Shown here: one piece after another, positions 1 to 7,631 of the stretch
Position numbering within the stretch: position 1 is the first letter of the stretch
Layout of the letters: each line of letters begins with the position of its first letter
Assembly: GCA_015058655.1 (NCBI GenBank)
Contig: SVBX01000013.1
Span: 1-64,000, forward strand
Source of the DNA: Pseudoselenomonas ruminantium
Lineage (GTDB): Bacteria > Bacillota > Negativicutes > Selenomonadales > Selenomonadaceae
Direction: 5' to 3'
DNA: 64,000 bases
The notes under the pieces: model-generated
The model's input: only the letters and a program-made list of their open reading frames with translations
Told to the model about the DNA's origin: nothing
Database searches by the model: none
Translations under genes and position numbers: made by a program

Positions 1-77
1 CGAACACAGTAGTTAAGCACCAAGAGGCCGAAAGTACTTGCCTGGAGACGGGCTGGGAGGATAGGAAGCTGCTGGTT
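1..77 (+). rRNA. rrf: 5S rRNA, 3' part (cut by window edge)
   Basis: The first 77 bases match the 3' two thirds of the complete 5S gene at 135-251 almost base for base (shared CGAACACAGTAGTTAAGCA and GAAAGTACTTGCCTGG). Its 5' part lies outside the window. The end point is set by alignment with the second copy. It marks the end of a ribosomal RNA operon lying upstream. Confidence 0.93.
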
Positions 78-134
78 TAAGTAGCGAACACCTGCTTTAG
101 CAGGTTGTGAGTCACTTATCCCTTTACGGGGAAT

Positions 135-251
135 ATCCGGTGATGATGCCTGAGTGGTTCCACCTGTTCCCATTCCGAACACAGTAGTTAAGCATTCAGA
201 GGCCGAAAGTACTTGCCTGGAGACGGGCTGGGAGGATAGGAAGTTGCCGGT
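135..251 (+). rRNA. rrf: 5S rRNA, second tandem copy
   Basis: This is a complete 5S gene of about 117 nt. The ends TCCGG and CCGGTA can pair as the terminal stem, and the internal loop CCGAACACAGTAGTTAAG is typical. It lies about 57 bp after the end of the first copy, so the rRNA operon ends in two 5S genes. The two copies differ at several positions, mostly at the 3' stem and near position 200. Confidence 0.93.
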
Positions 252-256
252 AAAGC

Positions 257-284
257 AAAAGCACCCTGCGGGGTGCTTTTTTAG
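257..284 (+). terminator. rRNA operon terminator
   Basis: A GC-rich hairpin (AAAGCACCC / GGGTGCTTTTTT) with a T-run stands directly after the second 5S gene, as expected for intrinsic termination of the rRNA operon. Confidence 0.85.
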
Positions 285-323
285 TATTATTTGTCGCTCC
301 GCCCCTTCCACCGTCTTCGACCA

Positions 324-346
324 AAAACATGCCACTGGCATGTTTT
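324..346. repeat. Short palindrome AAACATGCCA/TGGCATGTTT
   Basis: A near-perfect inverted repeat sits between the rRNA terminator and the MFS gene. The same hairpin recurs at about 25820-25842 in the pentose operon, so it is a small dispersed repeat. The rest of 285-400 holds only the ribosome-binding site of the next gene. Confidence 0.6.
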
Positions 347-400
347 AACCTCCCCTGTTTTACGGTGGAGGTTAATTCTTTAAGGAGGGTTACTACACCA

Positions 401-1591
401 ATGTCAATGTCCAAATCAACCAGATTATGGCTTACGGTCTTTCTGGGCATGATGACCGCCATGGCGCCGCTCTCCACTGATATGTACCTGCCCTCTCTGC
501 CTGTCATGCAGGCGGATTTTGGCATTTCTGCCTCCCTGGTGCAGCTGACCCTCACTATGACCATGCTGGGCATGGCTTTGGGACAGATTTTTGCTGGGCC
601 GGTGAGTGACTACTATGGCCGCAAGAAGCCCCTCGTTATCGGCATGGCGGCCTTTACTGCCGCTACTATTGGCTGCGTGCTGGCGGAGAATATCATAGCA
701 TTCCTTTGCTTCCGCTTTGTCATGGGCTTTGCGGGAGCCAGCGGCATTGTAGTGGCCAAGGCCATTGCCCGTGATGTCTGCGAGGGGCCGGAGCTCACCC
801 GCTTTTTTGCCATGCTGATGATGGTGAATGGGCTGGCTCCCATCATCGCCCCGGTCATCGGCGGGCAAATCCTCCTTTTCACCACCTGGCGGGGCGTTTT
901 TGTCACCCTGGTGGCCATAGGCCTGCTCCTGCTCCTGGCAACCTTGGCCTACAAGGAAACTTTGAGCCCGGAGAAAAGGCTGGCCGGGATAATGGCTTCC
1001 TTTGCCAAATTCCCCCAGCTCTTGAAGAATCGCTACTTCCTGGGCCATTGCCTCTTGCAGTGCTTTGTTTTCGGCGGCTTCTTTGCCTATCTCTCCGGTT
1101 CCTCTTTCGTGTTTCAGAACATCTTTCAGGTATCGCCGCAGGTATACAGCCTGATTTTCGGCGGCATCGGGGTGGGCCTCCTGGTGGCGGGAGCCTTGCC
1201 TGCCCGCCTGGCGGGACGGGTGCCGGATGAGAAGATGCTGCAGACGGCTATCCTGGTGTCCCTTTCCGGCTCTGCCCTGCTTTTCCTGGGCTTCTGGTTT
1301 GAAGTGGGGCTGGCTGTGATTTTGCCCATTCTTTTCTTCACCATTACGCCGCTCTCGGTGCTGGGGGCATCAAGTTTCTCATTGGCTCTCTCCAGGCAGG
1401 GCAAGAATGCAGGCACCGCCAGCGCTCTCCTGGGGTTCTCTTCCATGATATTGGGGGGCTGCATGATGCCCCTGGTGGGCATCGCCGGGGAGCATACGGC
1501 TATCCCTATGTGCGTGATGATGATAGCAGGGTATGGGCTGGGCTACATTATTTACCTCCTGATGATTGCGCCGGAGCATAGGAAAGATTAG
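401..1591 (+). CDS. Bcr/CflA-family MFS drug efflux transporter
   Basis: An inner-membrane proton-driven exporter of the major facilitator superfamily, 396 residues with about 12 hydrophobic segments. The start has PLSTDMYLPSLPVM in helix 1, the signature of the Bcr/CflA (DHA1) subgroup of small-molecule efflux pumps, and the loop after helix 2 has GPVSDYYGRKKPL, the MFS motif A. The ATG at 401 is chosen because TAAGGAGGG lies about 11 bp upstream; the frame stays open to 329 without a ribosome site. It is a single gene between rRNA and a structured repeat. The substrate cannot be read from the sequence; Bcr relatives export bicyclomycin, sulfonamides or cysteine. Confidence 0.88.
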   Translation: MSMSKSTRLWLTVFLGMMTAMAPLSTDMYLPSLPVMQADFGISASLVQLTLTMTMLGMALGQIFAGPVSDYYGRKKPLVIGMAAFTAATIGCVLAENIIAFLCFRFVMGFAGASGIVVAKAIARDVCEGPELTRFFAMLMMVNGLAPIIAPVIGGQILLFTTWRGVFVTLVAIGLLLLLATLAYKETLSPEKRLAGIMASFAKFPQLLKNRYFLGHCLLQCFVFGGFFAYLSGSSFVFQNIFQVSPQVYSLIFGGIGVGLLVAGALPARLAGRVPDEKMLQTAILVSLSGSALLFLGFWFEVGLAVILPILFFTITPLSVLGASSFSLALSRQGKNAGTASALLGFSSMILGGCMMPLVGIAGEHTAIPMCVMMIAGYGLGYIIYLLMIAPEHRKD

Positions 1592-1625
1592 ACTGAGCCT
1601 GCGTGGAAATTTGAACGATGGTGTT

Positions 1626-1767
1626 ATAACTCGGAAGAAGATGCCCCCCACCTCTATAGGTGGGGATGGCGAATATCATAACAGGCGGTGAGCACATATC
1701 TCCCGCCTCGTTGAAAGGCCAAGAGGAAGCTTTGTCTATCGACAAAGCTGGAACAATGGCCTTATAA
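1626..1767 (+). repeat. Three-hairpin structured repeat, copy A
   Basis: A 142-bp element that starts ATAACTCGGAAGAAGATG and ends near CTTATAA. It folds into three hairpins: CCCCACCT/AGGTGGGG; GGCGG/CCGCC around 1685-1707; and an outer GGCCA/TGGCC enclosing AGCTTTGTC/GACAAAGCT. A second full copy is at 30084-30224, with partial forms at 46437-46508 and 57331-57390. Between the full copies the stems change on both sides and stay paired. It fills the gap between the MFS gene and the first phytase. Confidence 0.75.
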
Positions 1768-1790
1768 CTACCTCAAGGGAGGAAGAAACG

Positions 1791-2744
1791 ATGTTCGGTA
1801 AAGACTGTTATTCCCTGAAAAAATGTCCCGGCGTCCTGGCGCTGGTCTGCTGCCTGCTGCTGATGGTGACAGCTACGGCTCTGGCCGCCGGGCAGGAAGC
1901 CAGATGGCGATTGGATGCAAAAGCAGGCAGCGTGCTGCCACGCAGCCTGCGCTTTATGACGGATGATTTTATCCATGCAGTTGCTCCGGTGCCCTCCCGT
2001 CAGGGCCTTGAAAACCTTCGTTGCTCTGCCAGCGCGGAGTTTTCCGGCGCTGGCCTGGCCCTGCTGAAGGAGGAAATCCGCGCCCGGGCGGGGCAGGAGG
2101 CCGTCATCTATGTGGTGGATCTCAGGAAAGAATCCCACGGCTTTGTCAACGGAGATATTCCCGTCAGCAGCCATGTGGAGAGGAACTGGGGCAATTATGA
2201 GCTGAATACCTCCCAGGTCATGCAGGCAGAAAAAAAGCTCCTGCAGTCCATAGAAGGGCAGGAGCTGACTTTCGTCCCCATGGGGAACGCCGACACAAAA
2301 ATCCTGACGGTCTGCAGGGCAAAGGTGCAGAAGGCCCAGCCGGAAGAAGCCCTCGTCAGCGGCCTGGGACTGCAATACAAGCGCATTGCCGCCACGGACC
2401 AGGCTGCGCCCACGGATGAAAATGTCGATGAGTTCATGGAATTTTACAAGAGCCTGCCCAAGGATGCCTGGCTGCATTTTCACTGCCAGGCCGGACATGG
2501 CCGCACCACTTCCTTCATGGTGCTCTACGACATCCTGGAAAATCCCGGGGTTCCTCTGGAGGACATCGCCTCCCGGCAGTACGCCCTGGGGGGCTCGAAT
2601 CTCCTGGCGGTCAGCGACAGCAGCGACTGGAGGGGCCAGGAACTCCGCAAGCGGGCAGACTTGATAAGGAAGTTCTACGACTATGTGCAGGCCAACCGCA
2701 GCACGGATTTTCAGCAGAAATTCTCCGAGTGGGCAAAGGGATAA
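1791..2744 (+). CDS. Secreted PTP-like phytase (myo-inositol polyphosphate phosphatase)
   Basis: A cysteine phosphatase that removes phosphates from phytate (inositol hexakisphosphate) outside the cytoplasm. 317 residues: an N-terminal signal peptide (hydrophobic about 14-32, cleavage near LAAG), then a PTP-like domain. The P-loop HCQAGHGRT has nucleophile Cys232 and Arg238 (HCX5R), and TDQAAP at 202-207 supplies the general-acid loop with Asp203. In the well-studied Selenomonas enzyme and the second copy here this loop reads TDHVWP, so this one is diverged (Gln for His, no Trp). The start at 1791 is supported by AAGGGAGGAAG. It is a paralogue of the gene at 10762. Activity on phytate is inferred from the family. 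Confidence 0.88.
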   Translation: MFGKDCYSLKKCPGVLALVCCLLLMVTATALAAGQEARWRLDAKAGSVLPRSLRFMTDDFIHAVAPVPSRQGLENLRCSASAEFSGAGLALLKEEIRARAGQEAVIYVVDLRKESHGFVNGDIPVSSHVERNWGNYELNTSQVMQAEKKLLQSIEGQELTFVPMGNADTKILTVCRAKVQKAQPEEALVSGLGLQYKRIAATDQAAPTDENVDEFMEFYKSLPKDAWLHFHCQAGHGRTTSFMVLYDILENPGVPLEDIASRQYALGGSNLLAVSDSSDWRGQELRKRADLIRKFYDYVQANRSTDFQQKFSEWAKG

Positions 2745-2780
2745 GCGATGAATATATCTTGAGATAATGAAAGCATAAGA

Positions 2781-2820
2781 CAGGCGCCTTATCTTTGGCA
2801 GGGGATAAGGCGCCTTTCCT
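2781..2820 (+). terminator. Intrinsic terminator after phytase 1
   Basis: The arms AGGCGCCTTATC and GATAAGGCGCCT form a strong stem followed by a short T-rich tail, 37 bp after the phytase stop. Confidence 0.85.
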
Positions 2821-2822
2821 AT

Positions 2823-2851
2823 TTGCCTGTTATCTGAAAATGTAGTAATAT
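2823..2851 (+). promoter_or_regulatory. Putative sigma-70 promoter
   Basis: TTGCCT, 17 bp, TAATAT. It would drive the small genes starting at 3024. It stands just after the terminator of the previous gene, which fits a new transcription unit. Confidence 0.45.
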
Positions 2852-3023
2852 TATGACAAGAGAAACTATGATGAAGGGCTTAGCGTGAACAATCAGGAAA
2901 TCGCGTTGCGACCCCTGCACCAATATGCCCTCCTTCGGCAAGACCAACCAATTGAAGAAGGAGGATAATCAAGGGCGTGGTGAAAAGGCTGGAAGGGCTG
3001 CGGAAGAAAGAGGAGGGTGTGCA

Positions 3024-3293
3024 ATGAAAAACTTTTTTACAGAGATAGATGGCATCACCATGACATTTAACAATATTGCTACCACAGAGGACGGCATGGA
3101 GTATATCAGGATATACTTTGAGAAGCCTGTGGAGGGTGGCTTCAATTTTTTGGAATCTACCTTGCCTGCCCTCGATGTGGTGGAATCGGAAGGATTTACA
3201 AAGCAGGAAATAAAAGAGCTGTTGGAATATGCCAGCAGGAATGCGTTCATAGTGTGGGAACTGGCACGGGAAGGCGGTGTCGGGGTTGCCTAA
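3024..3293 (+). CDS. Small hypothetical protein paired with DUF4160 protein
   Basis: An 89-residue acidic protein with no signal peptide or membrane segment. I do not recognise the family. The ATG at 3024 follows AGAGGAGGGTG; the frame remains open upstream to 2925 but without a ribosome site. It overlaps the following DUF4160 gene by 17 bp, so the two are translationally coupled. DUF4160 proteins usually sit beside a small partner (often DUF2442), an arrangement often suspected to be toxin-antitoxin-like. This protein occupies that partner position, but no function is demonstrated. Confidence 0.6.
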   Translation: MKNFFTEIDGITMTFNNIATTEDGMEYIRIYFEKPVEGGFNFLESTLPALDVVESEGFTKQEIKELLEYASRNAFIVWELAREGGVGVA

Positions 3294-3540
3294 GGTTTGT
3301 CAATTAGGGAAATATACCATCTTTTTTTGGTCCAGAGAAAATGGCGAACCTATTCATGTTCATGTCTGTGAAGGGGTTCCTCATGCGGAGGCGACGAAGA
3401 TATGGATGAATGGCATGGTAAGATTGGCACACAACAAAAGCCAGATACCTGGGAAAGATTTGAATATCATAATGCGTTGGTTGGCTGCAAACAGGCAGAT
3501 GATAGAAGCCAAGTGGGATAAGCATTTTGGTGATAAATAA
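3277..3540 (+). CDS. DUF4160 domain protein
   Basis: An 87-residue protein matching the DUF4160 pattern: an early ...GKYTIFFWSRENGEPIHVHV segment with two histidines and a C-terminal WLAANRQMIEAKW helix. It starts at GTG 3277 inside the end of the previous gene; the next in-frame start would remove the conserved first strand. The function of the family is unknown. Proteins of this kind occur in small two-gene modules scattered in bacterial chromosomes. The pairing with the 89-residue upstream gene suggests a module of that type. Confidence 0.7.
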   Translation: MSGLPKVCQLGKYTIFFWSRENGEPIHVHVCEGVPHAEATKIWMNGMVRLAHNKSQIPGKDLNIIMRWLAANRQMIEAKWDKHFGDK

Positions 3541-3571
3541 GTTTTATTCCTTAAGGGGAGGAGGATTCGTA

Positions 3572-4075
3572 ATGGGTACTGTTTTGAAATCTGCAGGCAG
3601 ATTATTGGTGGCTTTGTCGCTTTTGGCGGTGGCTCAGTTTGGGGCTGCCTGTGCTTTGCCTGAGAGCGGGCAGGGGGCCAGCGCGCAGGGCATTCTGTCC
3701 CAGGAGCGGATAAATGAGTTTTGCGGTTTTTGGGAAGACTCCGGGACGAAGGTGGTCAGAATCAATGTCACCACTGCCGAGGAAGGGTGGTTTGGCCTGG
3801 AGGTTTCCTGGCGGAGGAACAGCCGCCAGGTGGATATGTGGACTATGACCGCCAGGCCGGTGAGCAAAGATACCCTGGAGTACGCAGACTGCAGCCATTA
3901 CCTCCTGACCTATGGCGACCAGTATATAGAGAAGGAAGAAGTCCTCTACCAGAACGGCACCGGCAGGGTGTCTCTGGTGGGCAAAGATACCCTGACCTGG
4001 CAGGACGACCAGGAGCACAAAGGAGACGGGCTGCTGTTCGTGCCCTTGAGCTCACCGCTGGGGGGCGGGCTGTGA
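3572..4075 (+). CDS. Secreted small protein, lipocalin-like in appearance
   Basis: A 167-residue protein with a signal peptide (hydrophobic about 10-25, ending near AQFGAACA; the Cys could alternatively be lipidated). The mature part starts with a segment GFWEDSGTKVVRINV and is rich in beta strands, ending ...DGLLFVPL. I do not recognise a named family; the strand pattern resembles small lipocalin-like domains. The start at ATG 3572 follows GGGGAGGAGG. It stands alone after the DUF4160 pair and shares a general style, not clear homology, with the exported protein at 4668-5537. Confidence 0.6.
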   Translation: MGTVLKSAGRLLVALSLLAVAQFGAACALPESGQGASAQGILSQERINEFCGFWEDSGTKVVRINVTTAEEGWFGLEVSWRRNSRQVDMWTMTARPVSKDTLEYADCSHYLLTYGDQYIEKEEVLYQNGTGRVSLVGKDTLTWQDDQEHKGDGLLFVPLSSPLGGGL

Positions 4076-4103
4076 GGATGAGTTTGATGAGGGGCATGGT
4101 GTG

Positions 4104-4616
4104 ATGGATATTAAATTTTCTTTTGATAAGCTCGTAGAAAGCACCCGCAGCATACATAATGCTACTGCAGGATGGGCGAAGAGTGCCGTGAATCAGTCGC
4201 TTACTGTACGCAACTGGATTATAGGTTGCTATATTGTGGAATATGAGCAGAATTGAAATGACCGCGCGGAGTATGGGGTAAGACTGTTAGAGGACATAGC
4301 CGCCGACATCATCACCCTCATACGCCGCTACGCCATAGGCTCGCACCTGCTGTCCCACGAGGAGCGCATCAAGGGGGCGATAGCCCGCCTGAAAAAAGCC
4401 CACAGCTTCTCAGCCCAGGAGCTTTCCTGGCTGAAGCGCATGGAAAAATACCTGCTGGAAGAATCGGTGCTCACAGTGCAGGCCTTCGACGAAGACAGCC
4501 GCTTCCGCGCCCAGGGCGGCTTCGCCCGCATAGACAAAATCTTCGCCGGTCAGCTGGAAAAAATCATCGCGGAGCTGAACGAATACCTCTACGACGACGG
4601 CGGCAGCGCGGCTTGA
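4104..4616 (+). pseudogene. Chimeric remnant: YhcG/DUF1016 N-terminus joined to HsdR C-terminus
   Basis: One reading frame of 171 codons interrupted by a TGA at 4254-4256. Codons 1-65 match the N-terminal domain of YhcG-type (DUF1016) proteins (SAVNQSLTVRNWIIG, then IVEYEQN*NDRAEYGVRLLED; the stop replaces the usual glycine, so GGA to TGA is likely). From about 4302 the frame continues straight into the C-terminal tail of a type I restriction HsdR subunit (SWLKRMEKYLLEE, GGFARIDKIF, then INEYL-like end). A deletion must have joined the two genes in frame. YhcG genes commonly sit inside type I restriction loci. It is non-functional. Confidence 0.75.
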
Positions 4617-4624
4617 GGAAAACG

Positions 4625-4668
4625 AAAAATCCCGCCCTTGCGGCAGAGCGCTGGGGGCGGGATTTTTT
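4625..4668. terminator. Bidirectional terminator
   Basis: AAAAATCCCGCCC and GGGCGGGATTTTTT flank a short loop. It serves the plus-strand remnant and the convergent minus-strand gene. Confidence 0.85.
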
Positions 4669-5537
4669 CAGTAGGCATCTTTCAAAGATAGGTTCTGTTT
4701 GGCGGCGTAGTCCAGCAGAGGGGCGATGGCGAAGACGCAGGTGTTTGCCGCTTCTCCTTCGGCCTTGATTCTGAGCATTTCGTTGGAGGCGTAGTTGACA
4801 TAAAGGTAATAGCCGGGGCGGTCTACATTGTTCTTGTGGTAATAACCGTTCAGGCGGGGGAGGCCTTGCTGCTGTATGAGCTTTGCCAGGCCTGCCACAT
4901 ATTCTGCGCTGACTTCGTCGGAGAAGTCCAGGACGATGTAGGAGGGGCCTGTGATGCGGAAGTCCATCTTGTATGTGTTGCCCTTTCTGGCTATCTTCCA
5001 CTGATAATCCCCGCTGGGCCATTGGGAGGGCAGGCCGTATGAGCCATGCTGGTTGGCGAAGGAGAGGGAAAAGCTTTCGATTTCTGCCGAGCTTATTGCC
5101 TTGGGCAGGTCTTTGGAAAGGTCTTGTATCTCAAGCTCTTTGGCCAGGCTTTCTTCCCGCACGAACCGATAGCAATGCCCCTGGGCATCCGACACTATTT
5201 CTATGGCGCATAGGGCGCCGTCTTCATCGATTTTGATATCCCTGATGTTGTAAAAATAAGGTTCTTTCTGGTCTGCATTCTGGATATAGGTGGTTCCCTC
5301 TATGTCCTCCACCTTTATGCGGTAGGTCTGGGACCACTGGCCCTCACGCATGGTCATGGTGTCCCCGCGGAAGTCCAGCGTAGCAGACCCGTTCACATCC
5401 ACCCAATGCCCTTCCAGATTCTTTCCCTGACCGCTGCAGCCGTTGAAGCCGAGGGCAGAGAGAACGACAAAGATCAGGCTCAGGCAGGCGAGGGGCTTGC
5501 GGAGGGCTTTTTTTAAGGTTGATAGTATTTTATCCAT
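4668..5537 (-). CDS. Probable exported lipoprotein of unknown function
   Basis: A 289-residue protein with a basic start, a hydrophobic stretch (about 18-32) and a Cys in the context FNGCSGQG, which is a weak lipobox. The mature part is beta-rich (EGHWVDVNGSATLDFRGD, then WSQTYRIKVEDI) and has a second half with a GxYxxNVDRPGYYLYV segment. I do not recognise a family. The start at 5537 is chosen because AGGAGG lies 6-7 bp before it; the frame extends further upstream but lacks a site. It is a single gene ending at a bidirectional terminator. Confidence 0.6.
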   Translation of the reverse strand: MDKILSTLKKALRKPLACLSLIFVVLSALGFNGCSGQGKNLEGHWVDVNGSATLDFRGDTMTMREGQWSQTYRIKVEDIEGTTYIQNADQKEPYFYNIRDIKIDEDGALCAIEIVSDAQGHCYRFVREESLAKELEIQDLSKDLPKAISSAEIESFSLSFANQHGSYGLPSQWPSGDYQWKIARKGNTYKMDFRITGPSYIVLDFSDEVSAEYVAGLAKLIQQQGLPRLNGYYHKNNVDRPGYYLYVNYASNEMLRIKAEGEAANTCVFAIAPLLDYAAKQNLSLKDAY

Positions 5538-5653
5538 AGAAAATCCTCCTTTGCAGATAATGCTTTTGACAGGCATATTCGCCGCTTGCCGGGGATTTCC
5601 CTTTTTCTGCCTGCCGGAGGCATTTCTCACGGCAAAAAAATCCCCCGCCTGCC

Positions 5654-5682
5654 TTGTTTGCAGACGGGGCTTGTGCTATATT
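5654..5682 (+). promoter_or_regulatory. Putative promoter of HAD gene
   Basis: TTGTTT, 17 bp, TATATT, about 40 bp upstream of the HAD hydrolase start. Confidence 0.55.
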
Positions 5683-5721
5683 GATGGTGTTGTTTTTAGC
5701 ACATGAAGAAAGGAAGTTCCC

Positions 5722-6534
5722 ATGGAATACAAGATGATCGCTCTGGATCTGGATGGCACCCTGAACAATGACGAGAAGGTTATCACTCCCCGCACCCGTG
5801 AGGCCCTCATGGCGGTGCAGGAGCAGGGGGTAATCGTGGCGCTGGTGTCCGGGCGTCAGGCGCCGGGGCTGCAGCGGGAGGCGGATGCCCTGCATCTGGA
5901 GGATTATCACGGCCTGCGGATTTCCTACAACGGGGGCCGCATCGAGGACGCCACCACCGGGCAGATTCTCTTTGACAGCGCCATCGACAGGCAGACGGCA
6001 GTGGCTTTCCTGCGTCATCTGGAGGAGTGGCCGGAGCTTTCTCCCATCGTGGATGACGGCAAGTACATCTACACCACGGACGCCAGCCGCCACAAGGTCA
6101 TGGACGAGAGCCGCAACAATAATCTGGGGGTGAGGATCGTGGAAAACATCGCTGAGGCGGTGACTTTTGCCCCTGTGAAGATTCTCACGGCGGCTCCCAA
6201 TGAAATCCTGGTGCCTCACCTTGAGGACATCCGCCGGGGCTTCGAGGACAAGCTCTCCTTTGTCCAGTCTGCTCCCTGGTTCTACGAAGCCACGGTGAAG
6301 GGCGTCAGCAAGTCCAGCTCCCTCCATCAGGCCTGCGCCCGTCTGGGCATTGACCCCTCCGAGGTCATGGCCTTCGGCGATGCCCAGAACGACATGAGCA
6401 TGCTGGACTTCGCCGGCTACGGCGTGGCCATGGGCAACGCCTGCGACGAGCTGAAGGCCATGGCGGACGAAATCACCGCCACCAACAACGAGGACGGCAT
6501 CGCCCTGACTCTTTCCAGGCATTTCGATATCTGA
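5722..6534 (+). CDS. Cof-type HAD-superfamily phosphatase
   Basis: A cytoplasmic Mg-dependent phosphohydrolase of 270 residues, usual size for the Cof (IIB) subfamily. Motif I is DLDGTL with nucleophile Asp9 and Asp11, motif II lies in VALVSGR, a Lys sits in the KGVSKSSSL region, and motif IV is GDAQNDMSM. The cap domain occupies roughly 85-190. Family members dephosphorylate sugar phosphates, FMN, pyridoxal phosphate or similar, and the sequence does not decide among them. The start at 5722 has AGGAAG upstream. It is followed closely by the vWA gene but with no clear coupling. Confidence 0.88.
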   Translation: MEYKMIALDLDGTLNNDEKVITPRTREALMAVQEQGVIVALVSGRQAPGLQREADALHLEDYHGLRISYNGGRIEDATTGQILFDSAIDRQTAVAFLRHLEEWPELSPIVDDGKYIYTTDASRHKVMDESRNNNLGVRIVENIAEAVTFAPVKILTAAPNEILVPHLEDIRRGFEDKLSFVQSAPWFYEATVKGVSKSSSLHQACARLGIDPSEVMAFGDAQNDMSMLDFAGYGVAMGNACDELKAMADEITATNNEDGIALTLSRHFDI

Positions 6535-6569
6535 ATGAAAAAAAGTGAAGTAAATCCTGGATTTTGAAA

Positions 6570-7367
6570 ATGAAATGTACGGGAGTGATGAAAATACTGA
6601 GAATGCTGGTTATTTCTTTGATGATGCTGCTGGGGTGCAGCGGTCTTTGCTTGGCCGGGGCAGCGACTGAGGACATTGGCGCGCAGGCGGAGAAAGAAAA
6701 AGCCTCTTTCCAATTTCCCCATGAGCATACGGCGAAGTGCGAGGCGACTGCTGCGGAGCCGGTGCAGATTGTCTGCATCCTTGACCGCTCCGGCTCCATG
6801 CAGAACCTGGCCGGGGACACCATCGGCGGGTATAATTCTTTCCTGGCCAAGCAGCGGCAGGAGGCAGGAGCCGCCGAGGTCACTACGGTGCTCTTCGATG
6901 ACCGTTATGACAAAATCGTTGACTCGGTGCCGCTGAAGAAGGTGCCGAAGCTCACTTCCAAGGAATACTATGCCCGGGGCATGACGGCCCTGCTGGATGC
7001 AGTGGGCAGGACTATCGTGGAGAAGGTGGGCGCTATGGACAAGGCCGGTGTCTGCCCTGCCAAAAGGCGGGTGCTGTTCCTCATCATGACGGACGGCCAG
7101 GAGAATGACAGCAAGGAATACACCCGGGATACGGTGAAAGCCATGATTGAGACAGCTACGGAGAAATACGGCTGGAACTTCATCTTCATGGGAGCCAATA
7201 TCGACTCCGTAGCCGAAGCCGGCTCCATCGGCATCAGGGCTGAGCACGCCGTGGATTATGCCTACGATGCCCAAGGGGTGAAGAAGTCCTTCGACAGGAT
7301 GAGCGCTGCCGCCAGCGAGATGAGAACTACCGGGGAAGTGGGAGAGAACTGGAAGAACGGCAGGTGA
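6570..7367 (+). CDS. Exported von Willebrand factor A domain protein
   Basis: About 265 residues. The N-terminus is a signal peptide with MLLGCSG, a plausible lipobox, so it may be a lipoprotein. The rest is a vWA domain with a full metal-ion site: DRSGSM (DxSxS), a Thr near TSKEYYARGMTAL, and MTDGQEN. Such domains bind partner proteins through a coordinated Mg ion. The start is uncertain: ATG 6570 and ATG 6588 are both possible, and TTG 6564 lies just before; none has a strong ribosome site. It could be weakly coupled to the HAD gene 35 bp upstream. The partner is unknown. Confidence 0.75.
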   Translation: MKCTGVMKILRMLVISLMMLLGCSGLCLAGAATEDIGAQAEKEKASFQFPHEHTAKCEATAAEPVQIVCILDRSGSMQNLAGDTIGGYNSFLAKQRQEAGAAEVTTVLFDDRYDKIVDSVPLKKVPKLTSKEYYARGMTALLDAVGRTIVEKVGAMDKAGVCPAKRRVLFLIMTDGQENDSKEYTRDTVKAMIETATEKYGWNFIFMGANIDSVAEAGSIGIRAEHAVDYAYDAQGVKKSFDRMSAAASEMRTTGEVGENWKNGR

Positions 7368-7401
7368 TGGCAGGCCTTCGGGCTGTCTTCGCAGCGTGAA
7401 A

Positions 7402-7562
7402 TAAGGAACTGGCAAGAAATAAATTGAGCATAATGCGAAGGATTAGTTTGGCTATACAAGGCGGAGGAAGGAGGCATAGCGGTGCTATGTCGACTGACGA
7501 CAACGCAGTATAGACGAACTAAGACAAGCAGAATGCTTAATTTATTTCTGAACAGTTCCTAA
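7402..7562. mobile_element. MITE-like element with 27-bp imperfect terminal inverted repeats
   Basis: The ends TAAGGAACTG...AGAAATAAATTGAGCAT and its complement at 7534-7562 form imperfect terminal repeats around about 105 bp that contain no gene. The internal part has the palindrome CATAGCGGTGCTATG. The same end sequence, reduced to a 28-bp hairpin, is found at 28171-28198. No transposase is encoded. Confidence 0.65.
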
Positions 7563-7570
7563 GGCAAGAC

Positions 7571-7614
7571 AAAAGGCATAGCCAACAGCTTCAAGGCTGA
7601 AGGCTATGCCTTTT
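7571..7614. terminator. Terminator hairpin
   Basis: AAAAGGCATAGCC and GGCTATGCCTTTT form a 13-bp perfect stem. It is symmetric, so it could work for either strand. Confidence 0.8.
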
Positions 7615-7631
7615 GTATCAACTGAATCGCA

